Below are positions 37,130 to 49,999 of a DNA stretch of 64,000 nt, piece after piece. Both the position numbers and the translations under genes were made by a program. Origin of the DNA: Desmodesmus armatus (Eukaryota; Chlorophyta; Chlorophyceae; Sphaeropleales; Scenedesmaceae). Under the pieces are notes generated by a model, which searched no databases, was not told the DNA's origin, and saw nothing but the letters and a program-made list of their open reading frames with translations. The stretch covers positions 62,001 through 126,000 of the forward strand of contig VIIQ02000183.1 in assembly GCA_007449985.2 (NCBI GenBank). Reading direction: 5' to 3'. How positions within the stretch are numbered: the stretch's first letter is position 1; each line of letters starts with the position of its first letter.

Positions 37130-37312
37130 GGTGAGAGGGGGGGGGGGTGTTCAGCGGCTCTTCAGCAAGGGAGACAGCAGTACCGGTGAAGAGCTTAAAA
37201 ACCACTGGGGGGGAGCGTGTTCTGGACCGAAGAGCCTAAAATGGAGGGAGGGGTACAACAATATCTGGCGTCCCCCCCCCCCCCCGGGGGCTGAGGTTTG
37301 TGGGCACTAGTG
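37130..37312 (+). repeat. Poly-G dispersed repeat family, copy 3
   Basis: The stretch has CGAAGAGCCTAAAATGGAGGG, a GGGGTACAACAATATCTGGCGTC segment, a C-run and GAGGTTTGTGGG. These match the other two copies in order. It directly precedes the KDZ-1 element. Confidence 0.55.
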
Positions 37313-37536
37313 GCACGAAGGTAAATTAGGGTAAAGCCCGATAATGTTAACCAGTGCAATTTCGACATATGGTCGATCATACATTCTTGTACTGTTGACC
37401 TGAAGTCGATTTTACAGGCCACCAGCAAACTCAACAACCCAGATCAACAGCACAGTCTGCCAGGCACACAGCCGCTGTTTCCTGTGCCTGATATGGCCCC
37501 CACGTGTGATTCCGCACCATCGCAATAGAGATCAAC

Positions 37537-37612
37537 GTAGATAGCAGCCATGGATGATGATGACCATGGCTGCTATCTACGCAAAGCAGAGCTGCTCACA
37601 GCTCTGCTTTGC
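37537..37612 (+). repeat. Two adjacent perfect hairpins at the KDZ-1 start codon
   Basis: Hairpin 1 has 17-bp arms, 37537-37553 and 37564-37580, with a 10-base loop that contains the likely ATG at 37554. Hairpin 2 has 14-bp arms, 37581-37594 and 37599-37612, with a 4-base loop. The pair is contiguous. They could be transposase-binding sites or translation-control structures; the KDZ-2 copy has no match. Confidence 0.85.
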
Positions 37613-40600
37613 AGATGTAGAGGATGATGAGGATGAAGCTGACATAAGGCCAGAGCTACTACAGGAGTACAGGCACCTGTATGCACAGCACAGGGAGGAC
37701 AGGCAACAGCATGAGGAAGAAGTGCTCCAGTCGAGGGCCAGGCACAGTGTAGCAACAGGCCCAGGCAGGGGGCGTGCAGCCCCACGACGTGCTGCTGGTG
37801 AACCAGCTCAGTCACAGCGCAGGCAGCGTCGGCGGTACACAAGCAGCCTTGCAGATGCAGCAGGCAGTCACAGCTTTGGGGCTGTTGGTGAAGAGGCCAT
37901 GGATGCTGCTGAAGTGCCACAGGGGCTAGAAGCAGAGGACGATGTGATAGATGTACAGCGCTTTGTAGCACAGCTAGCTGCAGAGGCAGCAGCAGCAGCA
38001 GCAGCAGCAGCAGAAACTGAACCAGGCTTTGGGTCAGAGGGAGAAGAGCCCAGTGAATGGAGCCAACGCAGTGCGCGTGCAGAAGCAGGATGGCGTCAGC
38101 AAGCACCACTCCTGGGTGCAGCGGTGCTGCAGGCGGCAGCTGCGCCGGACCCCCAGCAGATCTGCAGTGTGTGCAGCACAGAGCAAGGGTGCACAGTGCG
38201 GTATGTGTGGAGCCAACCAGTTGCTTATATGTTTGCATGCGGAAGCAGCAGCCAGGCGTCAACAGCTACGCAGTCCATCGTGAGGCATGTGCTGAGTATG
38301 CACCCTACAGTCACTCTCTTGTGTGTCTGTTGTCTGCAGGTGTTGGTCCTGCTCACCAGCTGCAGGGTGTGCTCTGCTGTGTAGTGCTTGCGATCAGGCA
38401 GCACATCAGCACCTGCACATGCACAAACGGCAGCAGTATGAGGACAGCTGCTGGAAGGAGATGCCAAGGGCTGACCCTGTGGCGGGTGGGTCGTGGTTGC
38501 TGCTGGTCAGCACACATTGGTGCGCTGCGACATCCTGTAACTGAATGCTTGTGCGCGCTGCAGGTTACTTCCTGTGCATACCCGGCGAGTGCCGACACTG
38601 CCACGGCACCGACATTGGCAGTGCAGCAGTGAGGACGCAGGCCATGGACTACATCACCAGGGGTGCGCAACCAGCATTATGCATCCTTTACAACTGCTTG
38701 TGCCTGCTGCCTAGTGACGTAGCATCCAGGCCCACCCTAAGTCTTGCATGGGGTTCACTAAGTGTGGATGTTATGGCCGCAGATGGAGTGGTGCAGGCCA
38801 AGCGGGCTGCGTTCCAGTGCCTCAACCCAACTTGCGGCAAACACGTCTGGCAGCGGCCTCAGGACTTCATCACCATGGGGGCTTGGCCAGCATCGCTGGA
38901 TTACGACCACTGCAGGTAAAGGCGCCGTCTAACATAGCACCTGGAGTGCGTGCCGTCAAGGTGCGGCGTAGCATTGGACCTCGCTCAAGGGTGTACTGTA
39001 ATGCCGCAGGACCATCGTGGCTCAAGACGTCCTGCAGCTGTACGACTGCTTGAAGCTCAGCAGCCCTACACTGTCCTTGGCTGCTTTCTGCAAGGCAATC
39101 TCAGAGTCGGCATGGCGCAACAATCTGCAGCAGGTCGGTGATCGGCTTTGGGGGGGTGTGCGGCCCCGCGGGGTGGGGGGGGGATCAGCTTTCGCTCCAT
39201 CCGCATTTCACTAGCACACCGGCACTGCTTGGCTGTGCACACCATCAACCAACCTGGGGCTGCAATAGATGTTGGCGCCAAGACAACCCAGGGTGCTGTG
39301 CTTGTTGCATGCTGCAGCCGTTGCGCGCCATCAGCACCAGCGCCTTCAGCCGCGCTGCTTCTGAGTTCAGCAACTGTCAGCTGGACCTGCGGCTGGGCGT
39401 GCAGCTCCTGGATGACCTGGTGTGCCCTGCATGCAGTGGTGGCAACTGTGCATACCACATTGACGGCAACATGAAGCTCTTCATCTGGCAGCGGCAACGG
39501 GAGGTGTGGCGAGCTCCACACTCTCAGCTGTTCTTTGCTGACGATGGGGATGTGCAGCTGACAATCCAAGCTGTGGATTGGGCCCGAGTAAGCAGGCCGC
39601 AAATGGGTGGGATGTCATAGGGGGTGTGCATGCTATGTCTTGTGGTCGTGCTTGCGGCCGCTTGTCTGGGTGCGACGTTCTGGATACAGTATGGCAGCCC
39701 CCACGCCCAGCTGTGGCTGCTACCAACTTGCCTGTGTGTGCCGCGTGATTCCCGTAGGGTGAGGGCAGGCCTGGATCTGCAAACCCTTCAGACCGTGAGG
39801 ACAGAACCTGCAACGGCGTCTGGGCGGCGGCAGGCGATGGGCAGCAGCGGCGCCAGAGCAAGCAAGCAGTGACTGGGCGTGTCGTCGGTGGGTAACGTCA
39901 CCGCCGCACAACATTCTTTTGCAGGTTCTTGTAGCATGTCTCAAGCAGTGACACACACGTGCCTGCAGCACACCCAATAGCACAAGCTGATGCAGTGCAA
40001 TTGCTGGTAAGCTATGTGCTGCTGTTAAGTTTTGTGATCTGCCTTTCTGCCGACGTCTGTGCTTTGTCCCCACAGCTGTGGATGCCCGCCACGGCATGCC
40101 TCGGAAGGGTGTCAGCCTTGTTGGCAGCGGCGAGCGGTACGGCTACGCTCTGCACCTCCTGGCCTACTACTTGAAGGACTGCAAGCAGCTGCACATTGAC
40201 ATCATGTGCAAGTGGGGCCCTTGGCTGCGCAGGGTACTGGAGAGCCTGTCTGATGCGCCACCGATTGATACACCCCCAGAGGTTGCAGCACGCATCGCTG
40301 AGCTGAAACAGCTTGCAGCGGACGCAGGCAACTTCCACGCCCTGCGCACGGTGTTGTCCCACGCACACGGCAATCTGCATGCGCTCAACTGCCAGGTCGG
40401 TCATGCGACTGCGGGGTTCTTCATGGCTATGCCTTACCGCATTCCATCGGCAGCCCCCAGCGCACTTGACAGTTTCGGACATACCTGCATGGTTGAATGT
40501 CTGCAGCCCTCAGATCATGCCTGAACTGCAAGGGCACATGCTAGGGGTCCCACCTTCAGCGCGGTGCTCACAACCTGCTTCCTGCCCTTTCAGATCCTCT

Positions 40601-41826
40601 GGCAGCCTGGCTGGACGGAGCAGTGCGCAAAAACCCTGGGTGAAGAGGCAGAGCAGTTCTTTGCCTACTGGGCCAAGTTCTCGAACACTACTCGCAACCA
40701 GAGCCTTGCAGGTGGGAACACAAGCCAGGCGTGGGCACAGCCGTGGAGTGTCAGTTGGTGCATGGTGCCTTCAGCAGCTGGTGCAGTATAAGGTGTTTTT
40801 AAGTACGTTGTTTTTTGACCTCCCTGCTGTCATGACCGTGCAGGTGCTGTGGACCAGCTCACGCATGCAGCTGTCCACTTTGGCTGGGACAAGGTGCGCG
40901 GCCAAGCAAAGCAGCTCGTGAAGCGCCTCATCAAGTTCCAGGGGCTGCTGCCAGAAGCAGAGAGCAATCTGGCTAGTCAGCTTCAGCTGCTTACAAGCAC
41001 ACCCGCTGAGGAGAGGCCTGCTTTGGTCTGCAGGATGCGGCAGGATTTGCAGGAGCTTGCAACCAGTGAGTCTGGTGTGGGTGCTACAGTTGGGTGGAGC
41101 GACACACAACATGTTTGTAGTGATGTAGCATGCACATCCTGCGGCAGCACGTATTGTTCGTGGCAAGTACGCCAAGCCTCAAACGCGGTTGTCGGTCCCC
41201 CCTTCACTAGACAGCACGGCAGTGCAGCAATGAAAGGTGTGATGTCCTGTCTGCTGGCCTGCTGCCCACAGGTGAGGTCAGCACTTCCCGTGATGGCAAC
41301 AAGAAGCTGCTGGAGAAGTACAGCGCAGCCGTGAGTTTGAGGGAAGCGCATGACATGCGGGCAGCTATCAGCTCTTCAATGGCGGCGTTGGGCTTGCAGA
41401 CGCAGCGCCTCGCAGCTGTGCGCATCATGGCTGGGTTGACTGACGCCAGGGTGGCAGCACTACACGACATCACCAACAAGCTCTTTGAGTCAGCAGCTGC
41501 GAGCAGGTGGGCAACTGTTGCTGCCATGGCATCGAGTCTGCAGTTCTGCAAGGTTGGCCAGTGCGGTGACTTTTTCCCACTGTCGCGGAGCATGTCTGCT
41601 CAGCCGCCTTGGCCGTTGAAGCGCTTTTATGCAACACAACAAGGTTTGCTTGCGAACACGCTTGCTGCGGGTTGACTTTGCAGTGACGAAGCGGAGGAAG
41701 CTGGTAACATCATCAGGGACCAGTTTACGCCAGCCCTGGATGCCAGCATTGTGCGCTTGCAGAATGTCATGGAGGGCCTCTGCCATGACTTGAAGAAGCA
41801 GGAACGCAAGCGGGAGGCCCCTGCAG
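37554..41826 (+). CDS. KDZ-family transposase, KDZ-1, exons 1-12 (3' end displaced)
   Basis: Twelve plus-strand exons (37554-38200, 38340-38485, 38564-38662, 38783-38915, 39010-39133, 39318-39587, 39758-39887, 40076-40395, 40594-40711, 40844-41065, 41272-41506, 41684-41826) match KDZ-2 exon by exon, most with identical length. Exon 1 encodes an acidic and Arg-rich N-terminus and a poly-Ala tract. The exon 1/2 junction builds a CxC zinc cluster (CSVC...C, CWSC, ALLCSACD, HLHMHK). Exon 6 has CPACSGG and HIDGNMKLF, exon 8 has IDIMCKWG and exon 9 has GEEAEQFFAYW; these fit the D-D-E core of KDZ transposases. The gene lacks a 3' end on this strand. The two missing exons are found inverted at 44289-43407 and would keep the frame, so the gene is disrupted as assembled. 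DNA cut-and-paste activity is inferred from the family. Confidence 0.85.
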
Positions 41827-41933
41827 GTGGGTTCTGGGTGCCCCTCATCAACACGCAGCCAGTTGCTTCAAGTGCGGAATGTTGGCAGCCCTGTTGGCAG
41901 CCGAGAGGTGGTGGTGGTGTGTGTGTGTGGGGG

Positions 41934-42700
<767 letters not shown>

Positions 42701-43406
42701 GGAGTGCTGTGCTGCGCCTGTGTCAGTGGCTGTGTTGAGGCCGGTTTGATGCTTCAATTGACTAATCCAGTACATTGGCTGTTGTAGGGAACAACTGGCT
42801 TTGCATGGCCCTAGTGGTGTGTAGTGTCATCACAGTATTAGACAAGCCCATTGTTGTTTGGTGGTTGTCTGGGCCCTCGTGCAGCACAACAGCCCTCCTG
42901 ATCACCCAGCATGCACTGAATCAAGATACCACCTGCACATTGATGCATGCATCATGCTTGCTGCAATTCTTGGTGTGGATGCCTATGGTACTCACAAGGC
43001 CCACTCTGGGATGCGCAGTCAGCAACATGCCAGTTTGGTGCACTTGATGCTCTTGGAAGACCTAGGGGTACACCTTCACACAGCGTACTCATGCGCACTG
43101 GATGCCCTTACCCTGGAGCATCGCATCACAACAGCAACATGTGGCTTTCGAGCACACGATATGCCAATTGCGCACGCAAGCACGAAACTTTGGCATCCTG
43201 CTCGCCGCACCACCAGCCTAGCTGCTCACTGCAGTGCATCAGCTGCCGCTTTTAGCATGACCCTACTTGCTCCCACGTGCACACTTCTCACAGTCAGCAT
43301 AAGCCAATCGCAACTTGCTGCCTGCACAACAACCGCTTCATCTTGAGATGGGGAAAGAAGCAACCCACACACCAAACTGCCCGACCCAAAAATACCACCA
43401 TGGTCC

Positions 43407-44289
43407 TCAACCATCACCATCATCAGACGCCACAGGTGGTGGCAGGTCACCATCCTCGCTGTCTACATCTGCTGCCTCCCCAGAGCGCCCAAAATCATCA
43501 CCCAGCTGCTCGACAGCCACACCAACTAACTGCAGCTGCTTGGAAGCATCAGCCAGGCGCTGACGCACCTCAGTCAGTGCCAAACCCACAAACACCATGG
43601 CCCCACTGCGCAAGCTACCGCTCAGCTCCACAGCTTGCACACTCGGCTGGTACCTGCCTGAGCCCTGCAACGCTGTGTAGCCTGCCGCCTGCAACTGCTC
43701 AGCTGTGTTGTCACCTGCCAGCGCAAGCTGCAGCTGCTGCAGCCGCTGCAGAAGGCCTGTGTGGTAGCTCAAGTATGCCCGCATCTCCTGAGGCAGCAAG
43801 GTGAGCTCCTCCTTAATGCGCGCAACCTCGTTGTCAGCCTCACACACCTCCATGGCACGCGCAACGCCGTAGATGCGCAACGCACTGCCTTGTTGCACTG
43901 CACAGCGAACAACACAGGTGTTGAATGCGTCAGCATCTTAGCAACCTGACATGAGCTACTATCTGCTAGGCATGCCTGATGACAGTCTATTGCACCAATC
44001 ATCAGGACGTGGCTGAAGTCCCTCAAGACCTCAGCACGTGCTAGCTGACCCAGCCCCCCCATCCCAAGGAAACAAGCAAAAAGCTTACATGAGTACTCAT
44101 TGACCCAGCAGAACTGCTGCTTGCGGACATCCTCCACGTTGGTTGTCGAGCGAACACCATTGGCTGGGCCTGCAGGAAGGCCTCTGTTGTACTCCAGCAC
44201 CAGTGTGTTGTACTGCTCCACCCGCTGCGCAAGAGTAGCTACCAGCTCCTTGCACTTCTTGTTGTGGCGCTGGCGCTCCTTGGGCAGCG
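43407..44289 (-). pseudogene. Inverted last two exons of KDZ-1 transposase
   Basis: Exon 13 (44289-44089) and exon 14 (43897-43407, ending in a stop) lie on the minus strand, opposite to exons 1-12. They correspond to KDZ-2 exons 13 (56954-56745) and 14 (56525-56047). Shared pieces include KERQR, LAQRVEQYNTLV, QQFCWV, YGVARAMEVCEADNEVARIK and RSGAMVFVGLALTEVRQRLA. The region is coiled-coil-like and acidic at its end. Splice sites and frame are intact. It is either an inversion of the KDZ-1 3' end, a fragment of another copy, or an assembly join. Confidence 0.85.
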
Positions 44290-44768
44290 CTGCGTGAGGA
44301 AGCAAGTGGCGACAACAGCATCATCGTCTTTCTTAGTACACATGTTTCCAGCAGGCTCTTTGTGCACGTAGCAACACGTCCATCCAGGTGCCAGTATGAC
44401 ACACCAGACCACTTCAGTGCTGGCAATTGTAGGACACTACAAAGCCTGGGCCGGCGGCCTCCTAAGCCAACAACACATCAGTAGACAACATGGCGTAGCG
44501 TTCAACTTCTTCAGGTGACATACCGTGGCCTAGCAGCAAGAACATCATGAAGCGGGTTGTGGCATGGCACCATGATGTTGCATGCCACCACATGAAGACA
44601 TGCGATGGCTAGGCTGCCTTGACTGATGTTGCATTCCGTGCCAACAGGGACAGGCTTGGTCTGGAGCCTGCATGTCACAGCCGATGGGTAACTGACCTTC
44701 CATCCACCACCACAACCCCATCCACTGCACCTCCTCTCCCCTGCCCCCCTCCCCCCCCCCCCCCCCCA

Positions 44769-45533
44769 CGGCGGTGGGATTTCAGAGATGGCCACCCGTA
44801 CAATATTGATGCCATTGAATGACATTGATGTGTGGCGAATGTGTCTGCGTGTAACATTTTCTTCCCCAATATTCATGTAATAAGAGTCAATGAGTGGGGT
44901 TGTGTGGTTCTGACAGTGCACAGCCCTGTGGCTGTCAGTCTGGGACTGTTGCAAGCTCCAATGTGGCAAACCTGGGCATACTCCCTATGCCACACTAGTT
45001 GGCATCAATCGGGACGTGGCGCTGACTGCTGCAGGGCCCAAACAAGTCTCAAGCCATGCATTTTGCACAGTGTCAGGCTGTGCCAGTGATGTTAAAAAGA
45101 AAGAAAGAATCCGATACACCCCCTCTGATGTTAAGTACATGAGCAGCCCATTTTCACCCTTACCCTACATCCGCCCAAAAACTGAAATTGCCTTGCTTTG
45201 GGCCCTCAACCCCCCCCCCCCACGAGGCCACAGCCGCAATGCTGGCAGAGCGCAACACTCCCAACAGGGGCCTACAGGCTTGGTCTAGAGGTTACTGGTC
45301 ACAGCCAAGGTCAGACATCCAGTGTAACTCCATTCACCCCCCCCCCCACCACACACACCCTTGAGGTGTGAAGCGTCACCCCCCAGCTTGCAAGAACTCG
45401 GCAGCTTTGGCGGTGGGATTTCAAAGATGGCCGCCCGTACAGTATGTATGTAGTAAGAGTCAAGGAGTGGGGTTGTGGGGTTCTGACAATGCACAGCCCT
45501 GTGGCTGGCAGTCTGGGACTGTTGCAAGCTCCA
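44769..45533 (+). repeat. Direct repeat pair around GGCGGTGGGATTTCA
   Basis: Copies at about 44769-44962 and 45408-45533 share GGCGGTGGGATTTCARAGATG, then GTCAAKGAGTGGGGTTGTG and CACAGCCCTGTGGCTG. C-runs precede each copy. No gene lies between the inverted KDZ exons and gene B1. Confidence 0.75.
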
Positions 45534-46129
45534 TCACGCAAGCTCTGCTTTAGGGTTGCTGCTATTGTACCTTGTACTGCTCATGATGCTCCTTGGAGTC
45601 TGAGATCTTACTGGGTTACTTGATAAGGGGATGCGCTTGCCCCTTGGGCTTGGTCCACACTAACAGGATAACCCACTCCACAATATAGCAGTGTCAGGTC
45701 ATGCCTTGGTGGGCACGCGCCCTGCATATCACCCTCGCACGGTCAGCAACGTACAACTTGCACATGACACAATAAGTGCCGCACCCGTTGACCAATCAGC
45801 AACTGGCCATCTTCATGTGGCACTCACCAACCGACTCTCAAGCATCAACACGCAACTCCCAGACCCTCCAAGGCAGCAACCAGAACCATTCCTGATGACA
45901 GGTGCCGACCTGCTCCCCATCCCTTTATCCAGCCGCACTCGTGCCACAATTCCATGGCCAAACACACACACACCCACACCCACACAACTGGCTGGCTTGG
46001 AGCTGCTGCGTGGGCAATGGGTAGGGTTGTAGGGAATCAGACATGGTAAGCATGCTCACATCACCTTCGCAACTGCATGCGTGACAGGTCATAACCAAAT
46101 GCATGCAGTTGGACAACAGATTCAGCTGA

Positions 46130-48897
46130 TCACTCCACTGCCTCAATCCATGCATTGGCGAAAGCCCCGTCCGCACCACAGATGGGTGCTGCTGCCACAA
46201 TGCACCCCTCCCTGTTCCCAAACAGGAAAGCTGCTCCTGCACCACCAGCCATGCGGCGTGCGATGATCATTGCCTGCTGCGCTGGAGGTGTGGCGTAGTG
46301 ATCTCCCCCCACAGGAAAGAAGTCACTGTCGCCCATATGAGCGATAAGGGCATTCACCGCAGGCAGCCAAGCTGCTGCAGTAGCCCCGCCTGCAGGCTGC
46401 CACATCCCCGCTGTCGCAGCTGCCTGCATCCCTGCTGTTGCCGGCACTGCCATGCTACCAGCACCAGCAACACCTGCCAGCCCTGCTGCTGTGGCTCCCA
46501 TGGCTGCTGCAAATGGGCCCATCAGAGACTCCAGGGAAGGGGCCTGTACTGCGGCTGACGTTGCAGTCCTGCCGCCCCTGCTGCCCCTGCCACCCCTGCC
46601 GCCCCTGCTGCCCCTCCCGCCCCTGCTGCCCCGGCCGCCACCTCTACCACCACCCCTGCTGCCCCTTCCACCACCCCTGCTGCCCCTTCCACCACCTCCG
46701 CCCCTCTGGATGCTCCCACGGCCTCCTGTCTGGTCGCTCGCGAAGGCACCTGCTGTTGTGGTCTCTGCCTGCAGAAGTGCTGCCGCGGCTGCAGCCGGCC
46801 CAACAGCTGCATCACTGTCGTGTGCCGCTGCCCCAACTGCTGCAGGGTGAACACCTGCTGCTGAGTCAGCAGCTGCTGCCGCTGTTGCTGTCACGGTATC
46901 TGCCGTCGCCGCTGCTAGCGGTGCTACTGCTGGCATGGGTGGCCCATCTGCTGCCACTGCGGTGGTAAGTGATGGCATAGCAGCTGCCGCTGCCGCTGCC
47001 CCTGCCGCCGCTGCCGCCGCCGCTGCATCGCCCTCGGGTGCAGCTGCTGGCATTGGCACCTCTGCTGCTGCTGGGGGTCCACCTGGTGCTAAGCCAGCGG
47101 CTGCAGCCGCTGCTGCATCTATCAGGTTTGCTGCCGCCGCCGCTGCTGGCATGGATGCCCCTGCTGCGCCAGCAAGTGGTGGCATGGGCGCACTTGCTGC
47201 GGGCTGCCCGCCCGCTGCTGAACCAGCAGCCGCCACTGCGGCCGCTGCATCGCCCCCGGGTGCTGCTGCTGGCCTAGAGGCCTCTACTGCTGCGGACTGC
47301 CCACCCACTGCTAAACCAGCGGCCGCCGCTGCGGCTGCTGCATAGCCCTCGGGTGCCGCTGCTGGCCTGGAGGCCTCTGCTGCTGCGGACTGCCCACCCA
47401 TTGCTGAACAAGCTGCCGCCGCTGCGGCCGCTGCATCGTTCCCGGGTGCTGCTGCTGGCTGGGCGGCACCAGATGCGCTGGCCGCTGTTGCAGGTGGGGG
47501 TGGAAGCTGTGCCTGCAAGCAAACAGTACACCTGCCCTCATTGTCATTGCAGCCGATTGGGGCCGTCAAGAGTCTTGCAGGTGAGATCGCATGAATCAGA
47601 TAACACGAAAACCAGCCGCAGCAGCAATGATATCAATGACAACTCATGCCTACAGCCTGACTGAGTAAACTCATGCCTGTAAGTGCTGCTTGGCCTCATC
47701 GCTGATCCTGCCATCCCTCCCACATTCCAGCCCCAACATCGTGACACCATTGCAAAACAGTGATGCCGCAACATCTCACGCCTAGTGTTGGAGCAGCATG
47801 GCCCATGCCACCCACCCGGATGGCATCCCGCACAAATTGGCCATCGGCCAGTACTGCCATCTCCATGAAGCTCCTCTTGCTGCCAGGGACAAGGCCTGCC
47901 GCGGCTGGCCCGCGAGCGCCAATCACAGTGAAGATGCGCGTGCCGGCCAGGCGTTTATCTTGCACCTTCACTGGCAGATATACGCCTTCGCTGGCCTTGC
48001 TGCCGATCTGGTCCTCGTTGGTGAGCAACTTGCTGGGGATCACTCCTGACAGCTGGATCGTGACGCTGCACTCCATGGCTTTCATCAAGTCGTCCATCTG
48101 CAAGACATCAGCAAAGGCATGCGGCGGCGCAACGTCAATGTGATGCTGGGCCAATGCACCCAAGGCTGGTGTGAGGTCCAAGTGAGGTAGAACAACGACC
48201 TTGCAACCTTTGAATAGGCGCGGACTACCAAGACTGTTGCTAGAAAGCTTGCATCAGGTGGCAGCGCCTGCGTCCCGGCAGCATCCCATGCACTGCGTCT
48301 GTCACTGGGTGCCAAAGCAGCTTGCAGAGGTCCTACTAGCTGTGCATCACTGTTCGTGCTGCTGCTGTGGCGCGCACCTGTTTGCTGTAGAGGACCTCGT
48401 TCAGGTAGCTTTTGTAGTTGTAGGCTGCTTTTCTGTTGACACCTTTGGGGGGCTGGCCAACACCACAGTAGAAGTGGTCTGCCTCTTCCGCTGCCCCTTC
48501 TGGTGCCTCCTCTGCTGGCTGCTGCTGCTGCTGCTTGTTCTTGGTCCTCTTCCGCTGGAACAAGCCCTCAGGAACTCCTTGCAGGCATTTTCTGCACTGG
48601 ACACTCCTGTGAGCACCAAGAGGGAGGGGGTGTGTCAGTGCTTGGGTGGTTGGGTTGATGCTGCTTGCTTTTGTTGTGCACACTCAGCCTGTTCGGCCTG
48701 AGTGATCATGCATACCTGCCATAGAGTGGGTGCTTGCATTGTTGGCCAGTCTCTGGGTCTATGTATGGACGCTCCTTGCTCTTGAAGTTGGTTACAGTCC
48801 CATCTTCCTCTGGCACAGTCCGGTTCTGGCTGTTCTGGTTGGAAGGTTGCAGGGGGCCGTCAACTGCTGCATCTGACGGATCTGTGACTGAAGACAT
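46130..48897 (-). CDS. KDZ-associated protein B (copy B1), Cys-cluster and RGG-rich
   Basis: Four minus-strand exons (48897-48716, 48606-48378, 48097-47816, 47512-46130) join in frame to about 691 aa. Exons 1-2 carry a Cys pattern (QQC, then QCRKC) followed by GVPEGLFQRK and a Gln/Glu-rich linker. Exon 3 is a conserved domain (SGVIPSKL, EGVYLPVKVQ, IGARGPAAAG). Exon 4 has a long Ala/Pro repeat, an RGG/GRG box and a conserved end (MWQPAGG, AAWLPAVNALI, AFLFGNREGCIVAAAPICG). The same protein, diverged, is encoded by B3 at 62213 onward and by the fragment at 50000-52039. It always lies beside a KDZ transposase gene or piece, so it is probably a second element gene. I recognise no family; the RGG box suggests nucleic-acid binding, which is inference only. 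Confidence 0.7.
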
Positions 48898-49546
48898 CGC
48901 AGAATAAGGTAGCTGCTTGTGCCAGCTGCTGCTGTGTGTCACATAGACAGAAGTGCCTGATGGTGGTGATCTGGTTTGTTCAAAAGCGGAGCTGAGCAGA
49001 TGAGCTGACAGCTGACTGATCCAGGAGAACCCATCAACGATAAAGCAAAGTGCAAGGGCTGATGCGATCTGGCCGGCTGTTGTTGAGCTTTTGTTTTGAA
49101 AAGCTGCCGTTTGTTGACTTTGCTGGGTGCCTGAATCATCGGCAAAGTCCCCTATATCACTACGTGAATCTTCGGACATACACCGTATATGCACTCATCT
49201 GTATCCTCGACCTTTTCCCTATAATACATACATGCCAGGGTTGAACTGTACCCACTAGTACCTCGAGGCTGAACTGGGGATATTACCGAAAAAGACAACG
49301 GAGCCAAATACGGTAAATCGTCGAAACCCCGAATCAGTCTATCGGGTGCAAGTCGAAATTACAGGTCATCAGCAAACATCAGCAACCAGATCAACCACAA
49401 CAACAGCAGCAGCAGCAGCAGCAGCAGGGCATCTCCACAGCTCCTCTTTAAGGACAGTCAACAGTAGTCAAGGATACTTAAGCACCACAGCAGCCACTGT
49501 TTGGCGCCAGGAAGCAGCTGAGCTAGACGTGCAGCGTACTGCTGGC
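48898..49546. promoter_or_regulatory. Divergent spacer between gene B1 and gene A fragment
   Basis: This region separates the B1 start (minus) from the ATG at 49547 (plus). Sequence from about 49270 rightward, starting AGGCTGAACTGGGGATAT, is nearly identical to the reverse complement of the KDZ-2 spacer. The left half resembles the B-side leader at 61975-62100 (GTGCATATACGG...). Transcription signals for both genes are therefore likely here. A TATA-like CTATAATACATA lies at 49219. Confidence 0.5.
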
Positions 49547-49999
49547 ATGGAAGAAGATGATGATGAGCGGTTCTGGGGTGATATAGAGGATGATCCAGAG
49601 GTGACGCAGGAGGTCCAGAGCAGGCTGGCACGCATGAGAGCAGACTGTGAGCAGCAGCAGCAGCAGCGCCAGACGCGGCGTGTGTCCAGGCCCAGGCGCT
49701 CTGCAGCTACAGCAGCAGCCAGGGACCCAGGCATAGGTGTGCGCCGTGCTGCTGGTGCATCAGATCAGCCCCAATTCAGGCAGCGGAGGCAGCGCAGGCG
49801 GCGTACCATGAACCCAGTAGGTGCAGCAGGCACTGACAGCTTTTGGGAGGATGCAGCTGCTGATGATGGGTATGAGGATGCTGCTGCTGATGATGGGTAT
49901 GAGGATGCTGCAGTAGGAGATGAGGGGCCAGCATCTGATCCTGAGTATGAGGCATTCTTCGCACGACTAGCTGCAGAGGCAGAGGCAGCAGCAGACGAG
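49547..49999 (+). pseudogene. 5' fragment of KDZ-2-type transposase gene A
   Basis: From the ATG (MEEDDDERFWGDIEDDPEV) to 49999 this is the reverse complement of the start of KDZ-2 gene A (61653 to about 61197), nearly identical. A GCA-repeat length change lies upstream in the leader. After GAGGCAGCAGCAGAC the sequence jumps to gene B exon 2 and the frame stops at 50068. The fragment encodes only the acidic, Arg-rich N-terminus and has no zinc or catalytic part. Confidence 0.85.

Noticed and set aside
37573..38262. Leu/His-rich minus-strand frame over KDZ-1 exon 1
   Set aside because: Shadow of the acidic and Ala-rich first exon; the plus frame continues into conserved zinc-cluster exons.
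46298..47664. Long Leu/Pro/Cys-rich open frames on the strand opposite gene B1
   Set aside because: They are antisense to the GCA/GGC-rich exon 4 of B1, whose frame, splice phases and conservation with B2/B3 support the minus strand.
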